Positions 51,725 through 61,403 of a stretch of 64,000 nucleotides of DNA are shown here, in pieces. This DNA comes from Rhizobium sp. 16-449-1b (GTDB lineage: Bacteria; Pseudomonadota; Alphaproteobacteria; Rhizobiales; Rhizobiaceae). The stretch lies in assembly GCF_017741935.1 (NCBI RefSeq), contig NZ_JAGHMH010000013.1, forward strand, positions 62,001 through 126,000. Direction: 5' to 3'. The position numbers were made by a program, and so were the translations under genes. The notes beneath the pieces are model-generated. The model did no database searches. It was given only the letters and a program-made list of their open reading frames with translations, and had not been told where the DNA came from. Within the stretch, counting starts at the first letter, position 1. Every line of letters starts with the position of its first letter.

Positions 51725-52446
51725 TCGAAACCTACTTCTCCCGACAGGCTATACCCGCCGCCCCAATGCGTCTTGATGATCGACGGATTCTTCGGGTCCG
51801 GCTCGATCTTCTTGCGCAGGCGGCTCACCTGGTTGTCGATGCTTCGATCGAAAATGTCGGCTGTTCTTCCGGCAGTCAGGTCGAGAAGCTGCTCGCGGCT
51901 CAGCACCAGTCCGGGTCGTTCGAGAAAAACCTTCAGCAGGCGAAACTCCGCCGTGCTCAGCGAAATTCCCACGCCGTCGTCCCTGAAAAGCTCCTGCCGC
52001 CCGACATTCAGGCGAAGATGGCCGAGACGCACGACCTTTGATTTAAGCGTTTCCCTTTCTTGTGCCGGAAGGCTGTTGGCGCGCCTGAGCACCGCACGGA
52101 TGCGGGCCAGCAGTTCTCTCGGATTGAATGGCTTCACGAGATAATCATCGGCGCCGAGTTCGAGACCGATGATCTTGTCCATCTCCTCGGCCATCGCCGT
52201 CAGAAAGATGATCGGGATCTGGGTGCTGGTTCGCAGCTGACGGCAAACCGAAAGTCCGTCCTCGCCGGGCATCATCACATCGAGAACGATGAGATCGACG
52301 TTGCTGCGTTCCATGATCCGGCGCAAGGATGCGCCGCTGTCGGCAACACTGATCCGGTAGCCTTGCTGTTGCAAGTACTCTCCAACAAGATCCCTAATGT
52401 CCCCATGGTCGTCGACGACCGCGATATGTGAAGCTTTCTGCATCAT
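51721..52446 (-). CDS. OmpR-family response regulator
   Basis: This 241-residue protein has a receiver domain (HIAVVDDHGDIRDLVGEYL, phosphoacceptor in LIVLDVMMPGEDG, lysine in DYLVKPFNPREL) and an OmpR winged helix (SLSTAEFRLLKVFLERPG, DRSIDNQVSRLRKKIE, KTHWGGGYSLSGE). The ATG at 52446 or 52443 begins the receiver domain; the open frame further upstream is noise. It probably regulates the RND genes lying just upstream on the same strand. Confidence 0.94.
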   Translation of the reverse strand: MMQKASHIAVVDDHGDIRDLVGEYLQQQGYRISVADSGASLRRIMERSNVDLIVLDVMMPGEDGLSVCRQLRTSTQIPIIFLTAMAEEMDKIIGLELGADDYLVKPFNPRELLARIRAVLRRANSLPAQERETLKSKVVRLGHLRLNVGRQELFRDDGVGISLSTAEFRLLKVFLERPGLVLSREQLLDLTAGRTADIFDRSIDNQVSRLRKKIEPDPKNPSIIKTHWGGGYSLSGEVGFE

Positions 52447-52522
52447 CCAAGTCCGTAATTTGCGCAACTCTACAGAAAGGCGGTCAAGGGCGCATCGAAA
52501 AAAGTGTAACAAAGTTTCGCAG

Positions 52523-55500
52523 TCACGAATCCTGCCCCGCGGACCCAACAACGCTAAGCCGCGGCCTTTCTTCTCTGGCCTTTGCTTTGAAACGCCCAAC
52601 CAGACTGAGCACGAAGGCAAAGAAGACTGGCACGAAGAAGATTGCCAGCACGGTCGCCGAAATCATGCCGCCCAGGACACCGGTGCCGATCGCATTCTGG
52701 CTCGCGGCGCTCGCGCCGGTGGCGATCGCGAGGGGGACGACCCCCAATGTGAACGCCAGCGAGGTCATCAGGATCGGCCGGAACCGGAGATGCGCGGCTT
52801 CGACCACCGCATCGGGAACGGATCGGCCCTCGGCGACCAGATCCTTGGCGAACTCGACGATCAGGATCGCATTCTTCGCCGACAGGCCGACAATCGCAAT
52901 CAGGCCAACGAGGAAGTAGACGTCATTGGGAAGTCCTCTCATCATGGCCGCGCAGACCGAGCCGATCACGCCGAGCGGGACAACGAGCATGACGGACAGG
53001 GGGATGGCCCAGCTCTCGTAGAGCGCCGACAGAAGCAGAAACACCAGAAGGATGCTGAGACCGATCAGCGCCGGAGCCTGAGAGCCCGATCGTATCTCCT
53101 GAAGCGACTGGCCTGTCCATTCGTGGCCGAAGCCCGCCGGCAGCTGGCTCGTCAGGCGCTCCATTTCCGCAATGGCATCGCCCGAGGAGTAACCGGCCGT
53201 GGACTGGCCACTGATGCGCAGCGAAGGGTAGCCGTTGTATCCCACCACCTGCGACGGTCCGCGAACCCAGTCGATCGAGGCAAACGAGGAGAGCGGCACC
53301 ATGCCTCCGTGACTGTTGCGCACATTCAGTGCCAGCAAGTTGTCCGGCTGTGTGCGCTGAGAGGAATCCGCCTGCACGGTGACGCGCTGCATGCGGCCCG
53401 CGTTTGGATAGTCGTTGACATAGGACGATCCGAAGTTTGCGGAGAGGGTTGCGTTGATATCGGCGAAGCCGACGCCGAAGGCATTTGCTTTTTCGCGGTC
53501 CACCAGAAGATTGATCTGTGCCGCATCAGGTAGCCCCTCAACTCGCAACCCAGTCAAGATCGGGCTGTTTCGGGCAGCTTCCAACAGCTGGGACGCGGCT
53601 CCCGCAAGGGCCGCCTGCCCCGCGCCGGACCGATCCTGCAGACGGAAGGCGAAGCCGTTGGAGTTGCCGAGGCCCTGGATCGGAGGCGGCGACAGCGCGG
53701 TGGCCGCCGCATCCCGAATTCCACGAAATTTGGCATTTACCCGAGACGCAATCGCGGCTGCGCTGTCATTTGGCCCGCGCTCGCTCCAATCCTTCAAGGT
53801 CACGAAAGCCAGTCCGGCGTTTTGTCCCGAGCCGGAAAACGAAAATCCGGAAATGCTGACGACCCTTGCGACGGCGGGCTCGGCCGTGACGATCGATTCC
53901 ATCTGCCGGATCGCCTCGCGTGTCCGGTCGGAGCTCGCCTCTGCGGGGGTCTGCAGATCGACGATCAGAAAGCCCTGATCTTCGTTGGGCAGAAACGAGG
54001 AGGGAAGCTGGAGATAGGCCCAGCCCAATCCGCCGAGCAGGACGACGTAGAGGATCATGAAACGCCCGGCTCGGCGCACCGTCATAGCGACGCTCGATGA
54101 ATAGCGTTTCGTGAGGCGGTCAAAGCCTCTGTTGAACCAGCGGAAGAACCGCCATTTGCTTTCATGGTGCTTGGTGATCGGTTTAAGGAACGAGCCGCAC
54201 AGAGCCGGCGTAAAGGTCAGTGCCAGAAGCCCGGAGAACAGGATGGACGCGACCATCGTCAGGCTGAACTGCTGGTAAATGACGCCAACGGCTCCCGGGA
54301 AAAATGCCATCGGCACGAAGACCGCCGTCAGCACAAGGGTGATGCCGATGATCGCCCCGGTGATCTGCGACATGGCCTTCTTGGTCGCCTCCTTGGGCGG
54401 GAGCCCCTCCTCGGCCATTATTCGCTCGACATTCTCGACAACGACGATCGCGTCGTCGACGAGGATGCCGATCGCAAGCACCATGGCGAACATGGTCAGA
54501 ACGTTGATTGAGAAGCCTGCCGCGAACATGATCGCGCAGGTTCCAAGCAGCGCGACGGGAACGACCAGCGTCGGAATGATCGTGTAGCGAATATTCTGCA
54601 GGAAGAGGAACATCACGATGAAGACAAGGCCGATCGCCTCGAGCAGCGTGTGCAGCACCTTCTCGATCGACACTTCCACGAACGGCGTGGTGTCGTAGGG
54701 AATTTCGAACGAAAGCCCTGCCGGAAAGAACGGCGCAAGTTCCTGCATCTTGGCGCGCACGGCTTCCGCAGTCGAAAGTGCATTGCCGGTAGGTGCCAGC
54801 TGAATACCGATCGAGGCGCTGGGCTGCCCGTTCAACCGGCTTGCGAAATTGTAGTTCTCCCCACCGACTTCCACACGAGCAACATCGCGAAGGCGCACGT
54901 TGGAGCCATCGGAATTTGCTCGCAATACGATGTCGCCGAATTCGTCGGGATTGGTCAGCTGTCCGGGAACGTTGACGATCGTCGATATCTGCTGGCCCGG
55001 CATGTTTGGACTGGCGCCAATCTGCCCGGCGGCAACCTGAGCGTTCTGCGCCGAAATCGCATTGGTGACATCGGCGGCAGTCAGGTTCAGGCCAAGCATC
55101 TTCTCCGGATCCATCCAGATGCGCATCGAGCGCTGCGTGGCAAAGAGCTGGGCGCTGCCGACGCCCGGAATACGGCGCAGTTCCCCGATGACGTTCCGGT
55201 TCAGGTAGTCGCCGAGCCCGATCGCATCCGTCGCTCCGTCGTCGGATTTGAGAACGACCATCATGAGAAACGACGTGCCGGCGCGGTCGACGCGAAGCCC
55301 TTGCTGCGTCACCGTTCTCGGCAGGCGAGCCTCAACGCGGGCGATGCGGTTCTGCACCTCGACCTGCGCCTCGCCGACATTGGTTCCGGTCTCGAAGGTG
55401 ACCGTCATCTGTACCCGGCCGGACGCTTCGGACACGGACTCGAAATAGAGAAGCCCCGGGACGCCGTTGAGCTCTTCTTCGACAAGGCGCGTGACGGATT

Positions 55501-55675
55501 GGTAGATGGTTTCCGGTGTCGCGCCGGGATAGTTCGTCGAGATGGTTATCTGCGGCGGCGCGACCTGGGGATAGCGCGCGATGGGAATGAACGGCAAGGT
55601 GAGCACGCCCGCCAACGAAATGAAGATCGCGATGACCCAGGCAAAGATCGGTCGCTGAATGAAAAAACCTGCCAT
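52523..55675 (-). CDS. RND multidrug efflux transporter, HAE1 family (AcrB/BepE-like)
   Basis: The 1050-residue inner-membrane pump starts MAGFFIQRPIFAWVIAIFIS, the family N terminus. It has the first large periplasmic loop (YPGATPETIYQSVTRLVE), the TM4 proton-relay motif GILVDDAIVVVENVERIMAE, and the second half including DVYFLVGLIAIVGLSAKNAI with its relay lysine region. Twelve TM helices fit the length. ATG 55675 starts the homologous region; upstream open frame is not coding. It works with the adaptor encoded 32 bases upstream and an outer-membrane channel not present in the window. Confidence 0.96.
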   Translation of the reverse strand: MAGFFIQRPIFAWVIAIFISLAGVLTLPFIPIARYPQVAPPQITISTNYPGATPETIYQSVTRLVEEELNGVPGLLYFESVSEASGRVQMTVTFETGTNVGEAQVEVQNRIARVEARLPRTVTQQGLRVDRAGTSFLMMVVLKSDDGATDAIGLGDYLNRNVIGELRRIPGVGSAQLFATQRSMRIWMDPEKMLGLNLTAADVTNAISAQNAQVAAGQIGASPNMPGQQISTIVNVPGQLTNPDEFGDIVLRANSDGSNVRLRDVARVEVGGENYNFASRLNGQPSASIGIQLAPTGNALSTAEAVRAKMQELAPFFPAGLSFEIPYDTTPFVEVSIEKVLHTLLEAIGLVFIVMFLFLQNIRYTIIPTLVVPVALLGTCAIMFAAGFSINVLTMFAMVLAIGILVDDAIVVVENVERIMAEEGLPPKEATKKAMSQITGAIIGITLVLTAVFVPMAFFPGAVGVIYQQFSLTMVASILFSGLLALTFTPALCGSFLKPITKHHESKWRFFRWFNRGFDRLTKRYSSSVAMTVRRAGRFMILYVVLLGGLGWAYLQLPSSFLPNEDQGFLIVDLQTPAEASSDRTREAIRQMESIVTAEPAVARVVSISGFSFSGSGQNAGLAFVTLKDWSERGPNDSAAAIASRVNAKFRGIRDAAATALSPPPIQGLGNSNGFAFRLQDRSGAGQAALAGAASQLLEAARNSPILTGLRVEGLPDAAQINLLVDREKANAFGVGFADINATLSANFGSSYVNDYPNAGRMQRVTVQADSSQRTQPDNLLALNVRNSHGGMVPLSSFASIDWVRGPSQVVGYNGYPSLRISGQSTAGYSSGDAIAEMERLTSQLPAGFGHEWTGQSLQEIRSGSQAPALIGLSILLVFLLLSALYESWAIPLSVMLVVPLGVIGSVCAAMMRGLPNDVYFLVGLIAIVGLSAKNAILIVEFAKDLVAEGRSVPDAVVEAAHLRFRPILMTSLAFTLGVVPLAIATGASAASQNAIGTGVLGGMISATVLAIFFVPVFFAFVLSLVGRFKAKAREERPRLSVVGSAGQDS

Positions 55676-55707
55676 CGAGAATACCTTGTGGTCTGAGCGG
55701 GGGGATC

Positions 55708-56892
55708 TTAGTTCACGCGGCCCGTGCTGCCGCCCACGGGCTCGGCGGCGGCCAACGCAGGGGGCGTCCATGGTTGCGGCTGCACACTCGCGCCGGCTCT
55801 CGCACGCTGAAATCCGTCGACCATCACCTGGTCACCGGCCGAGATGCCTTCTTCGATCAGCCAGGTGTTGCCATCCGCACGCCCCACGACAACTTTTCGC
55901 TGCTCGAGCTTGTTCTCGCCATTCACCACCAACACGCTCGCCTGACCTCCGGCATCGCGCTGAACCGCCTGCTGGGGCACGGACAGGCTTTGATTGTCGA
56001 CACCCTGTTCAACCGTCACACGCACATACATGCCGGGCAGAAGTTCGCCGCCGGAATTCGGGAATTGGCCGCGCAAGGTGATCTGACCGGTCGTCTCATC
56101 AACCGCAGCTTCGGAAAAGAGCACGCGGCCGGGCTCGCCGTATTCCGATCCATCATCGAGCCGAAGCGTCACTCTCGCTTCGTTGGGACTGGCGGCGAGA
56201 CGCCCGGCCGCAAGCGCCTTTCGCAGGCGAATAAGATCAGCGGCGGGCTGCGTGAAATCCGCATAGACTGGATCGAGTTGCTGGATCGTTGCGAGATTTT
56301 CGCTTCCCTCAGCCGAAACCAGCGCTCCTTCGGTGATCAGCGCCCGCCCGATCTTGCCGGAGATCGGCGCCGTGACGTTGGCATATTGCAGGTTCAACCT
56401 GGCCGTGACCACGCCGGCCTCCGCAACGGCAACGTCCGCGTCCGCCTGGGCAAGACGTGCGACCGCGGAATCGTAATCCTGCCTGGACGTCACGTTCGAC
56501 CGGCGCAACTGCTCCTGACGGTCCGCCGTCTGCCGCGCATCGAGTTGCGCGGCCTCGGCCCGGCGAAGCGTGGCTTCCGAACTGTTGACCTGCGCTTGAA
56601 AGGGAGCCGGATCGATCCGGTAGAGGACATCGCCGCGCTGGACGATCGCCCCCTGTTCGAAGACCTGCTCCGTGACGATACCCGAGACGCGCGGGCGAAC
56701 CTCAGCAACCCGCGTCGCAGCAATTCTTCCTGGAAGTTCGGTCACGACAGACGACGGTTTTTGCGCGACCGTGACGACGCCGACGGTCGGAAGAGGCTGC
56801 GCCTGCGGCGTCGATGCCTCTCCCTGCTCGCATGCCGTCAAGGCACACGTGCTGATAAGAACCGCGGCCAGGCGTAGGGTCAGTCTGCTCAT
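55708..56892 (-). CDS. RND efflux periplasmic adaptor (AcrA/BepD-like), lipoprotein
   Basis: The 394-residue protein has a lipoprotein signal with lipobox LTAC (C21). The barrel/lipoyl region shows ELPGRIAATRVAEVRPRVSG and VLYRIDPAPFQAQV, followed by a helical hairpin (ARQTADRQEQLRRSNVTSRQ) and the second half NLQYANVTAPISGKIGR with LLPGMYVRV. It links the inner-membrane pump to an outer-membrane channel. It is the first gene of the probable adaptor-pump-regulator-kinase operon. No TetR-type repressor is next to it. Confidence 0.94.
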   Translation of the reverse strand: MSRLTLRLAAVLISTCALTACEQGEASTPQAQPLPTVGVVTVAQKPSSVVTELPGRIAATRVAEVRPRVSGIVTEQVFEQGAIVQRGDVLYRIDPAPFQAQVNSSEATLRRAEAAQLDARQTADRQEQLRRSNVTSRQDYDSAVARLAQADADVAVAEAGVVTARLNLQYANVTAPISGKIGRALITEGALVSAEGSENLATIQQLDPVYADFTQPAADLIRLRKALAAGRLAASPNEARVTLRLDDGSEYGEPGRVLFSEAAVDETTGQITLRGQFPNSGGELLPGMYVRVTVEQGVDNQSLSVPQQAVQRDAGGQASVLVVNGENKLEQRKVVVGRADGNTWLIEEGISAGDQVMVDGFQRARAGASVQPQPWTPPALAAAEPVGGSTGRVN

Positions 56893-57278
56893 GAAGCGCT
56901 CCAGTAGGGTTTCAAGGAGGCGGCGACTTGCCGCGCAACCGGCTCGTCCGACAGTTCGCGCCGGCTTGCACCGGCTCTAGCTGTAGGCAAACGAGGAACT
57001 CATGCGGCGACGACAACGTCTTCGAGACCTTTCCGATCACCTTGGAGCCCAGGATTTACAGATCGGGTGTCGCAGATATTTGCCATCGGAGGACTAAATT
57101 GTATCAAGCTGTCGCAGCTGCCGACGCCATTTGGCTGATCGTTGGTGCGTTTTGCCGAAAGCGGGCGGCACAACCGGCGTCGGTCTATGCATTAGCGATT
57201 CATTAACCGGGCTTGGATAGAAATTGTTAACCATCCCGTCGATGCATGGCGGGTGCCCGTTAGCCTCGACCGAACCAG
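56893..57278. other. 386-bp intergenic region between divergent efflux and autotransporter genes
   Basis: It must carry the promoters for the RND operon (minus) and the autotransporter (plus). Only small repeats are visible, such as AGCTG/CAGCT with a 3-base loop around 57110. I see no coding frame with supporting signals and no RNA gene. Confidence 0.4.
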
Positions 57279-60200
57279 ATGAAATCACCGCTCTCGGCAT
57301 TCTCCCGCCGCATAGGCTTGTTCACGGCACTTGCATCGGCCACGCTGCCGGCGCATTGCCTTGCCCAGTCTGCGTGGTCCGGTACTGCGGACAATGAGTT
57401 CAGCAATTCATCCAACTGGACCCCATCCGCGCCCGGATCCAGCGACGCCGCGCGCGTGGATGCAGGTTCCCCGCAGGTCACGACGGATGTCACGATCGGC
57501 CATCTCGATGTCGGTGGCGGCAACGTTACCGTCACTTCTGACGGTACGCTCAATGCGGCGAGCGGCATCACGATCAGCGCGGGCAGCCTTGGCATCAATC
57601 AGGGGGGCGTCGTCAAGTCGGATGTCAGCCTGGACGGCGGCAGCCTCTCTCTTGATGGCAACCTCAATGGCCAGCTAAACCTCAATAACGGCAATGTCAC
57701 CGTAACCGGCACCGGCACGCTCACCAGCGCCGAGGTCAGCGCCGGGACGGCCCTCACCAATAATGGCGCCACCGGCGCGGCGAACATCTCCGCCGGCGGA
57801 ACATTGGTCAACAACAGCGGCGCGACGATCGCGACGGTCACCAATGCCGGTACGGCGTCGAACGCCGGTGCGGTAGGCAGCCTGACCAATACGGCGGGGA
57901 CCTTCACCAATAACGTCGGCGGAACGGTTAGCGGAAAGACGACCATCACGGGTGGGACCGTCTCGAACAACTTCGTCATCACCGATGCAGATGTGGCCGC
58001 GACCGCTGCCTTCATCAACAACGCCGGAGCCTCAGCCGGCGCGATCAGGAATTCCGGCACCGTCACAAACGCGGGAACGATCGCCTCCATCCAGAACGAC
58101 GCTGGATCATTCACCAACAATACGGGCGGCATCGTCACCGGCACGACCAACGTCGACGGCGGGAATGTGACGAACAACGCCACGCTCAATGGGGTTGAGG
58201 TCGGCGCGGCGGGCATCTTCACCAACACCAGCGGTGCCACCGCAGGGGCGGTCACGAACGCCGGCACCACATCCAACGCCGGCGCGATTGCGAGCCTGAC
58301 CAATACGGCTGGCACCTTCACCAACAACGCCGGCGGAACGGTGACCGGAAAGACCACCGTCACTGGCGGAACCGTCACGAACAACTTCGTCATCACCGAT
58401 GCCGACGTCGCCGCCACCGCTGCCTTTATCAACAATACGGGAGCCACGGCCGGCGCAATCAGGAACTCCGGCGCCGTTACAAACGCCGGTACGGTCGCCT
58501 CCCTGCAAAACGATGCCGGAACCTTCGTCAATAATGCAGGTGGGGTCGTCAGTGGCAACACCAGCGTCAATGGCGGCATCGTTACGAACAACGCCACACT
58601 CAACGGCGTTGAAGTCGGCACGGCGGGCATCTTCACCAACGCCACTGGCGCGACCGCCGGGGATGTCACGAATGCCGGCACGACATCCAATGCCGGCACG
58701 GTTGCCAGCCTGACCAATATGGCTGGCACTTTCACCAACAATAACGGCGGCACGATTGCCGGGCAAGCCGTGGTCGCAGGCGGAACTGTGATCAACAATT
58801 TCGTCGTGACCGACGCCGACGTCGCAGCCGTGGCCTCGTTCATTAACAACAGTGGGGCCACGGCGGGCGCGATCAGGAACTCCGGGAGCGTCACAAATGC
58901 CGGAACGATCGCCTCCGTTCAAAACGACGGTGGAAGTTTCATCAACAATGCGGGTGGCTCGGTAACTGGCACAACGACAGTGAGCGGAGGCGAGGTCGTC
59001 AACAATGCGACATTGGCCGACGTCGATGTCGGCGCGCAGGGCACCCTCATCAACAACAGTGGCGCAGTGGCGGGAACGATTACAAATGCCGGCAGCACCG
59101 CAAACGACGGAACGGTCGCCGCATTGGTGAACAATGGCGGCACGTTCTCGAACACCGGAACCATAGCGGGAACGGCAACGGTTTCGGGCGGTGCGCTAAT
59201 CAACGACGGCACTATCTCGGGCGCGGTCGACGTCAACGACGGCGGTCTTCTATCCGGTAGCGGCGTCGTCGGCGGGCTCCTCGTGAATGCCGGCGGCTCG
59301 TTGTCGCCAGGACCGGGTATTGCGACGCTCAGCGTCAACGGCGATCTGACGTTTGGTGCCGGCTCGACCTATCAGGTGGACATCCAGTCCGATGGCCATT
59401 CCGACAGTGTCAATGCGACAGGCGCGGTTTCCATCCAGGGAGGCACGCTCGATATCAGAGCGGCAGGCGGCAATTATGGGACGACGAGCAGCTACACAAT
59501 CCTGACCGCCGGAAGCGTTACTGGCGCCTTCGATAATATCTCAAGCGATTTTGCCTTTCTGTCGCCGACACTCACCTATGATGTCACCGGCATAGACATG
59601 ACGCTCGATCGCAACAACGTGCGTTTTGCAGACGTTGCCGAAACGGCAAATGGTAGGGCAACCGCTACGGCCGTGGAAGCATCAGGGGCGGGCAACGCAG
59701 TCTATGATACGGTGTTGTCACTGGATGACATCACGGCGAAAAGCGCATTCTCGCAATTGAGCGGCGAGGTTCATGCCTCGCTCAAGAGCGCCCTCCTGTG
59801 GGAGAGCCGCTTCACACGTGAGGCGATCCTCAATGACATCGCTTCACGCGAGGACGACGCGGTTTTCTGGACCTCCGGCTACGCATCGTCCAACCGTTGG
59901 TCGGACAATGGAAATGCGGCGGGAATCGGTACCGGCGTTTCCGGTGTCGTGTTTGGAGCCGATGCGCCGATCTCCGATCAATGGCGCGTTGGCGCGATAG
60001 CGGGTTACAGCAGAGACTCCTTCAACCAGGCGGACACGGATTCCTACCACGCCGGCCTTTATGCCACGGGCGACTTCGGGCCGATAACCCTCACAAGCGG
60101 CGCCGTTTACTCCCATAACGAAGCGTCAATACACAGGGACGTGTCGTTTGGAACATTTTCGGATGAACTGAACGCCAAGTATGCGAGCGCCACCAGCCAG

Positions 60201-60659
60201 CTGTTCGCCGATGTCTCGTGGACGCAACAATGGAATGCCGTCAGGTTCCAGCCATTTGCCAACCTCGCTTACGTCAACCTCAAGACCGACGCATTTCAGG
60301 AAAGTGGCGGCGCTGCAGCTCTGTCATCGGCGGGCGGTAATGATGCAATCGCCACATCGACGGTTGGGTTGCGTTGGTCCATGGATTGGTCGCAAGGCGA
60401 CGTGCCTATCCTGTTGTCAGGCATGTTGGGATGGCGACATGTCGCGGGTGATCTCACTCCATATTCCAGCCTCGCCTTCGCCGGCGGTTCGCCATTCCTC
60501 ATCGGTGGCGTCGATATTCCGGAAAACTCGGTCGTGACACAGTTTGGCATTTCGGCAAAGCTTTCCAAGTCGGCGCGCCTGACACTCGCCTACACCGGTG
60601 AGTTTGGCAAAGATCTGCGCTCCAGCGCAGCACAGATCAATTTTGTCACACGCTTCTAG
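57279..60659 (+). CDS. Autotransporter adhesin-like protein with tandem 138-residue repeats
   Basis: The 1126-residue type Va secretion protein has an extended basic signal peptide (SRRIGLFTALASATLPAHC, cleavage near CLAQS). A low-complexity beta-helical passenger rich in N, G, T, A and V is followed by a linker and a C-terminal beta-barrel (about 850-1126; AVFWTSGYASSNRWSDNG), ending INFVTRF with the terminal phenylalanine. The passenger contains three 138-residue repeats (see repeat entry) flanked by degenerate units. Motifs such as NGGTLSV-like turns and LSPGPGIATLSVNGDLTF match AIDA/pertactin-type passengers. It is probably a surface adhesin or biofilm protein; no protease or lipase motif is visible. 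Confidence 0.92.
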   Translation: MKSPLSAFSRRIGLFTALASATLPAHCLAQSAWSGTADNEFSNSSNWTPSAPGSSDAARVDAGSPQVTTDVTIGHLDVGGGNVTVTSDGTLNAASGITISAGSLGINQGGVVKSDVSLDGGSLSLDGNLNGQLNLNNGNVTVTGTGTLTSAEVSAGTALTNNGATGAANISAGGTLVNNSGATIATVTNAGTASNAGAVGSLTNTAGTFTNNVGGTVSGKTTITGGTVSNNFVITDADVAATAAFINNAGASAGAIRNSGTVTNAGTIASIQNDAGSFTNNTGGIVTGTTNVDGGNVTNNATLNGVEVGAAGIFTNTSGATAGAVTNAGTTSNAGAIASLTNTAGTFTNNAGGTVTGKTTVTGGTVTNNFVITDADVAATAAFINNTGATAGAIRNSGAVTNAGTVASLQNDAGTFVNNAGGVVSGNTSVNGGIVTNNATLNGVEVGTAGIFTNATGATAGDVTNAGTTSNAGTVASLTNMAGTFTNNNGGTIAGQAVVAGGTVINNFVVTDADVAAVASFINNSGATAGAIRNSGSVTNAGTIASVQNDGGSFINNAGGSVTGTTTVSGGEVVNNATLADVDVGAQGTLINNSGAVAGTITNAGSTANDGTVAALVNNGGTFSNTGTIAGTATVSGGALINDGTISGAVDVNDGGLLSGSGVVGGLLVNAGGSLSPGPGIATLSVNGDLTFGAGSTYQVDIQSDGHSDSVNATGAVSIQGGTLDIRAAGGNYGTTSSYTILTAGSVTGAFDNISSDFAFLSPTLTYDVTGIDMTLDRNNVRFADVAETANGRATATAVEASGAGNAVYDTVLSLDDITAKSAFSQLSGEVHASLKSALLWESRFTREAILNDIASREDDAVFWTSGYASSNRWSDNGNAAGIGTGVSGVVFGADAPISDQWRVGAIAGYSRDSFNQADTDSYHAGLYATGDFGPITLTSGAVYSHNEASIHRDVSFGTFSDELNAKYASATSQLFADVSWTQQWNAVRFQPFANLAYVNLKTDAFQESGGAAALSSAGGNDAIATSTVGLRWSMDWSQGDVPILLSGMLGWRHVAGDLTPYSSLAFAGGSPFLIGGVDIPENSVVTQFGISAKLSKSARLTLAYTGEFGKDLRSSAAQINFVTRF
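57837..59078 (+). repeat. Three tandem 414-bp in-frame repeats in the autotransporter passenger
   Basis: Units start at 57837, 58251 and 58665 and are each exactly 414 bp (138 codons). Each unit consists of two related 69-residue halves, one starting VTNAGT and containing NNFVITDADVAA, the other starting IRNSG and containing NNATLNGVEVG. Within a half, turns repeat about every 15-20 residues. Degenerate copies continue before and after. The exact period with many synonymous differences suggests duplication followed by purifying drift. Confidence 0.95.
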
Positions 60660-60798
60660 AGTCCAAGCCCGCAAGGCAGCAGGCATAGCCCTTGACCAAG
60701 AGCCGGTGCAATCTGGAGCGTCGCATCACTTCAATAACATGAGTTAAAAGGTAATATTTTCTACCTGCCGGAATTGTCAGAGTTGACGATCGCTGGTA

Positions 60799-61323
60799 AT
60801 GCCACCCTTGATGGATACGGCTTATTCCCAGGATCTGCTTACGATATTTCTAAGTCTGCGTAAGCGTTTGCATCTTACAATAGCCCGGTACGTGCGATCT
60901 CAATCGACAGCCGAGGATCTCGTGCAGGACACGTTTTTGCGACTTTGGGAGCGCCGATCCCACCTGCCGCAACGGTCGATGCTATCCGGCTATGTGGTTC
61001 GCACAGGGCGCAATCTTGCGATCGATTTCAACCGCCGCGCGCGCATCGTTCCGTTCGTTTATGATATCCGCTTGCTTGAGTTCATGGCCGACACCACCCC
61101 GTCGCCCGAAGAGAATGCAATCGCCGCACAAACCCTGCGGGATCTGTCCGGCGCAATTGCCGCCCTTCCTCCGAGAGCGCGGGAAGTCTTTGTAATGGCG
61201 CGGATCGAAGGCATGACCTATGTCGAGATCGCCGAAAGGCTCGGCATATCGCCGAAAACAGTCTTCAGCCACATGGTTGTCGCACTTGAGCGCCTCGAAG
61301 CATTCCAGCAAGACGAGCCATAA
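60799..61323 (+). CDS. FecI-type ECF sigma factor
   Basis: This 174-residue protein has sigma region 2 (LTIARYVRSQSTAEDLVQDTF, LRLWERRSHLPQRSMLSGYV) and region 4 (LPPRAREVFVMARIEGMTYV, EIAERLGISPKTVFSHMVVA). It directs RNA polymerase to the TonB-receptor promoter when FecR signals. Starts at 60799 and 60811 are possible; neither has a clear Shine-Dalgarno. The fecR and receptor genes follow in order on the same strand. Confidence 0.93.
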   Translation: MPPLMDTAYSQDLLTIFLSLRKRLHLTIARYVRSQSTAEDLVQDTFLRLWERRSHLPQRSMLSGYVVRTGRNLAIDFNRRARIVPFVYDIRLLEFMADTTPSPEENAIAAQTLRDLSGAIAALPPRAREVFVMARIEGMTYVEIAERLGISPKTVFSHMVVALERLEAFQQDEP

Positions 61324-61403
61324 TTTATTCTTCCGGGCACTTTCGACCCCGGTTTTTGGTGTCGCCACTCGTTTACTCACATGACTGGCTATCGGGATAT
61401 GCG

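Noticed and set aside
57599..58894. 431-codon minus-strand frame in the autotransporter repeats, which reads as a Val/Pro/Ala repeat protein
   Set aside because: Its repetitiveness is inherited from the plus-strand repeats, and the autotransporter has a signal peptide and beta-barrel to support it.
57837..59078. CRISPR or satellite-like repeat array
   Set aside because: Units are 414 bp, in frame, with no spacer structure; they encode passenger repeats.
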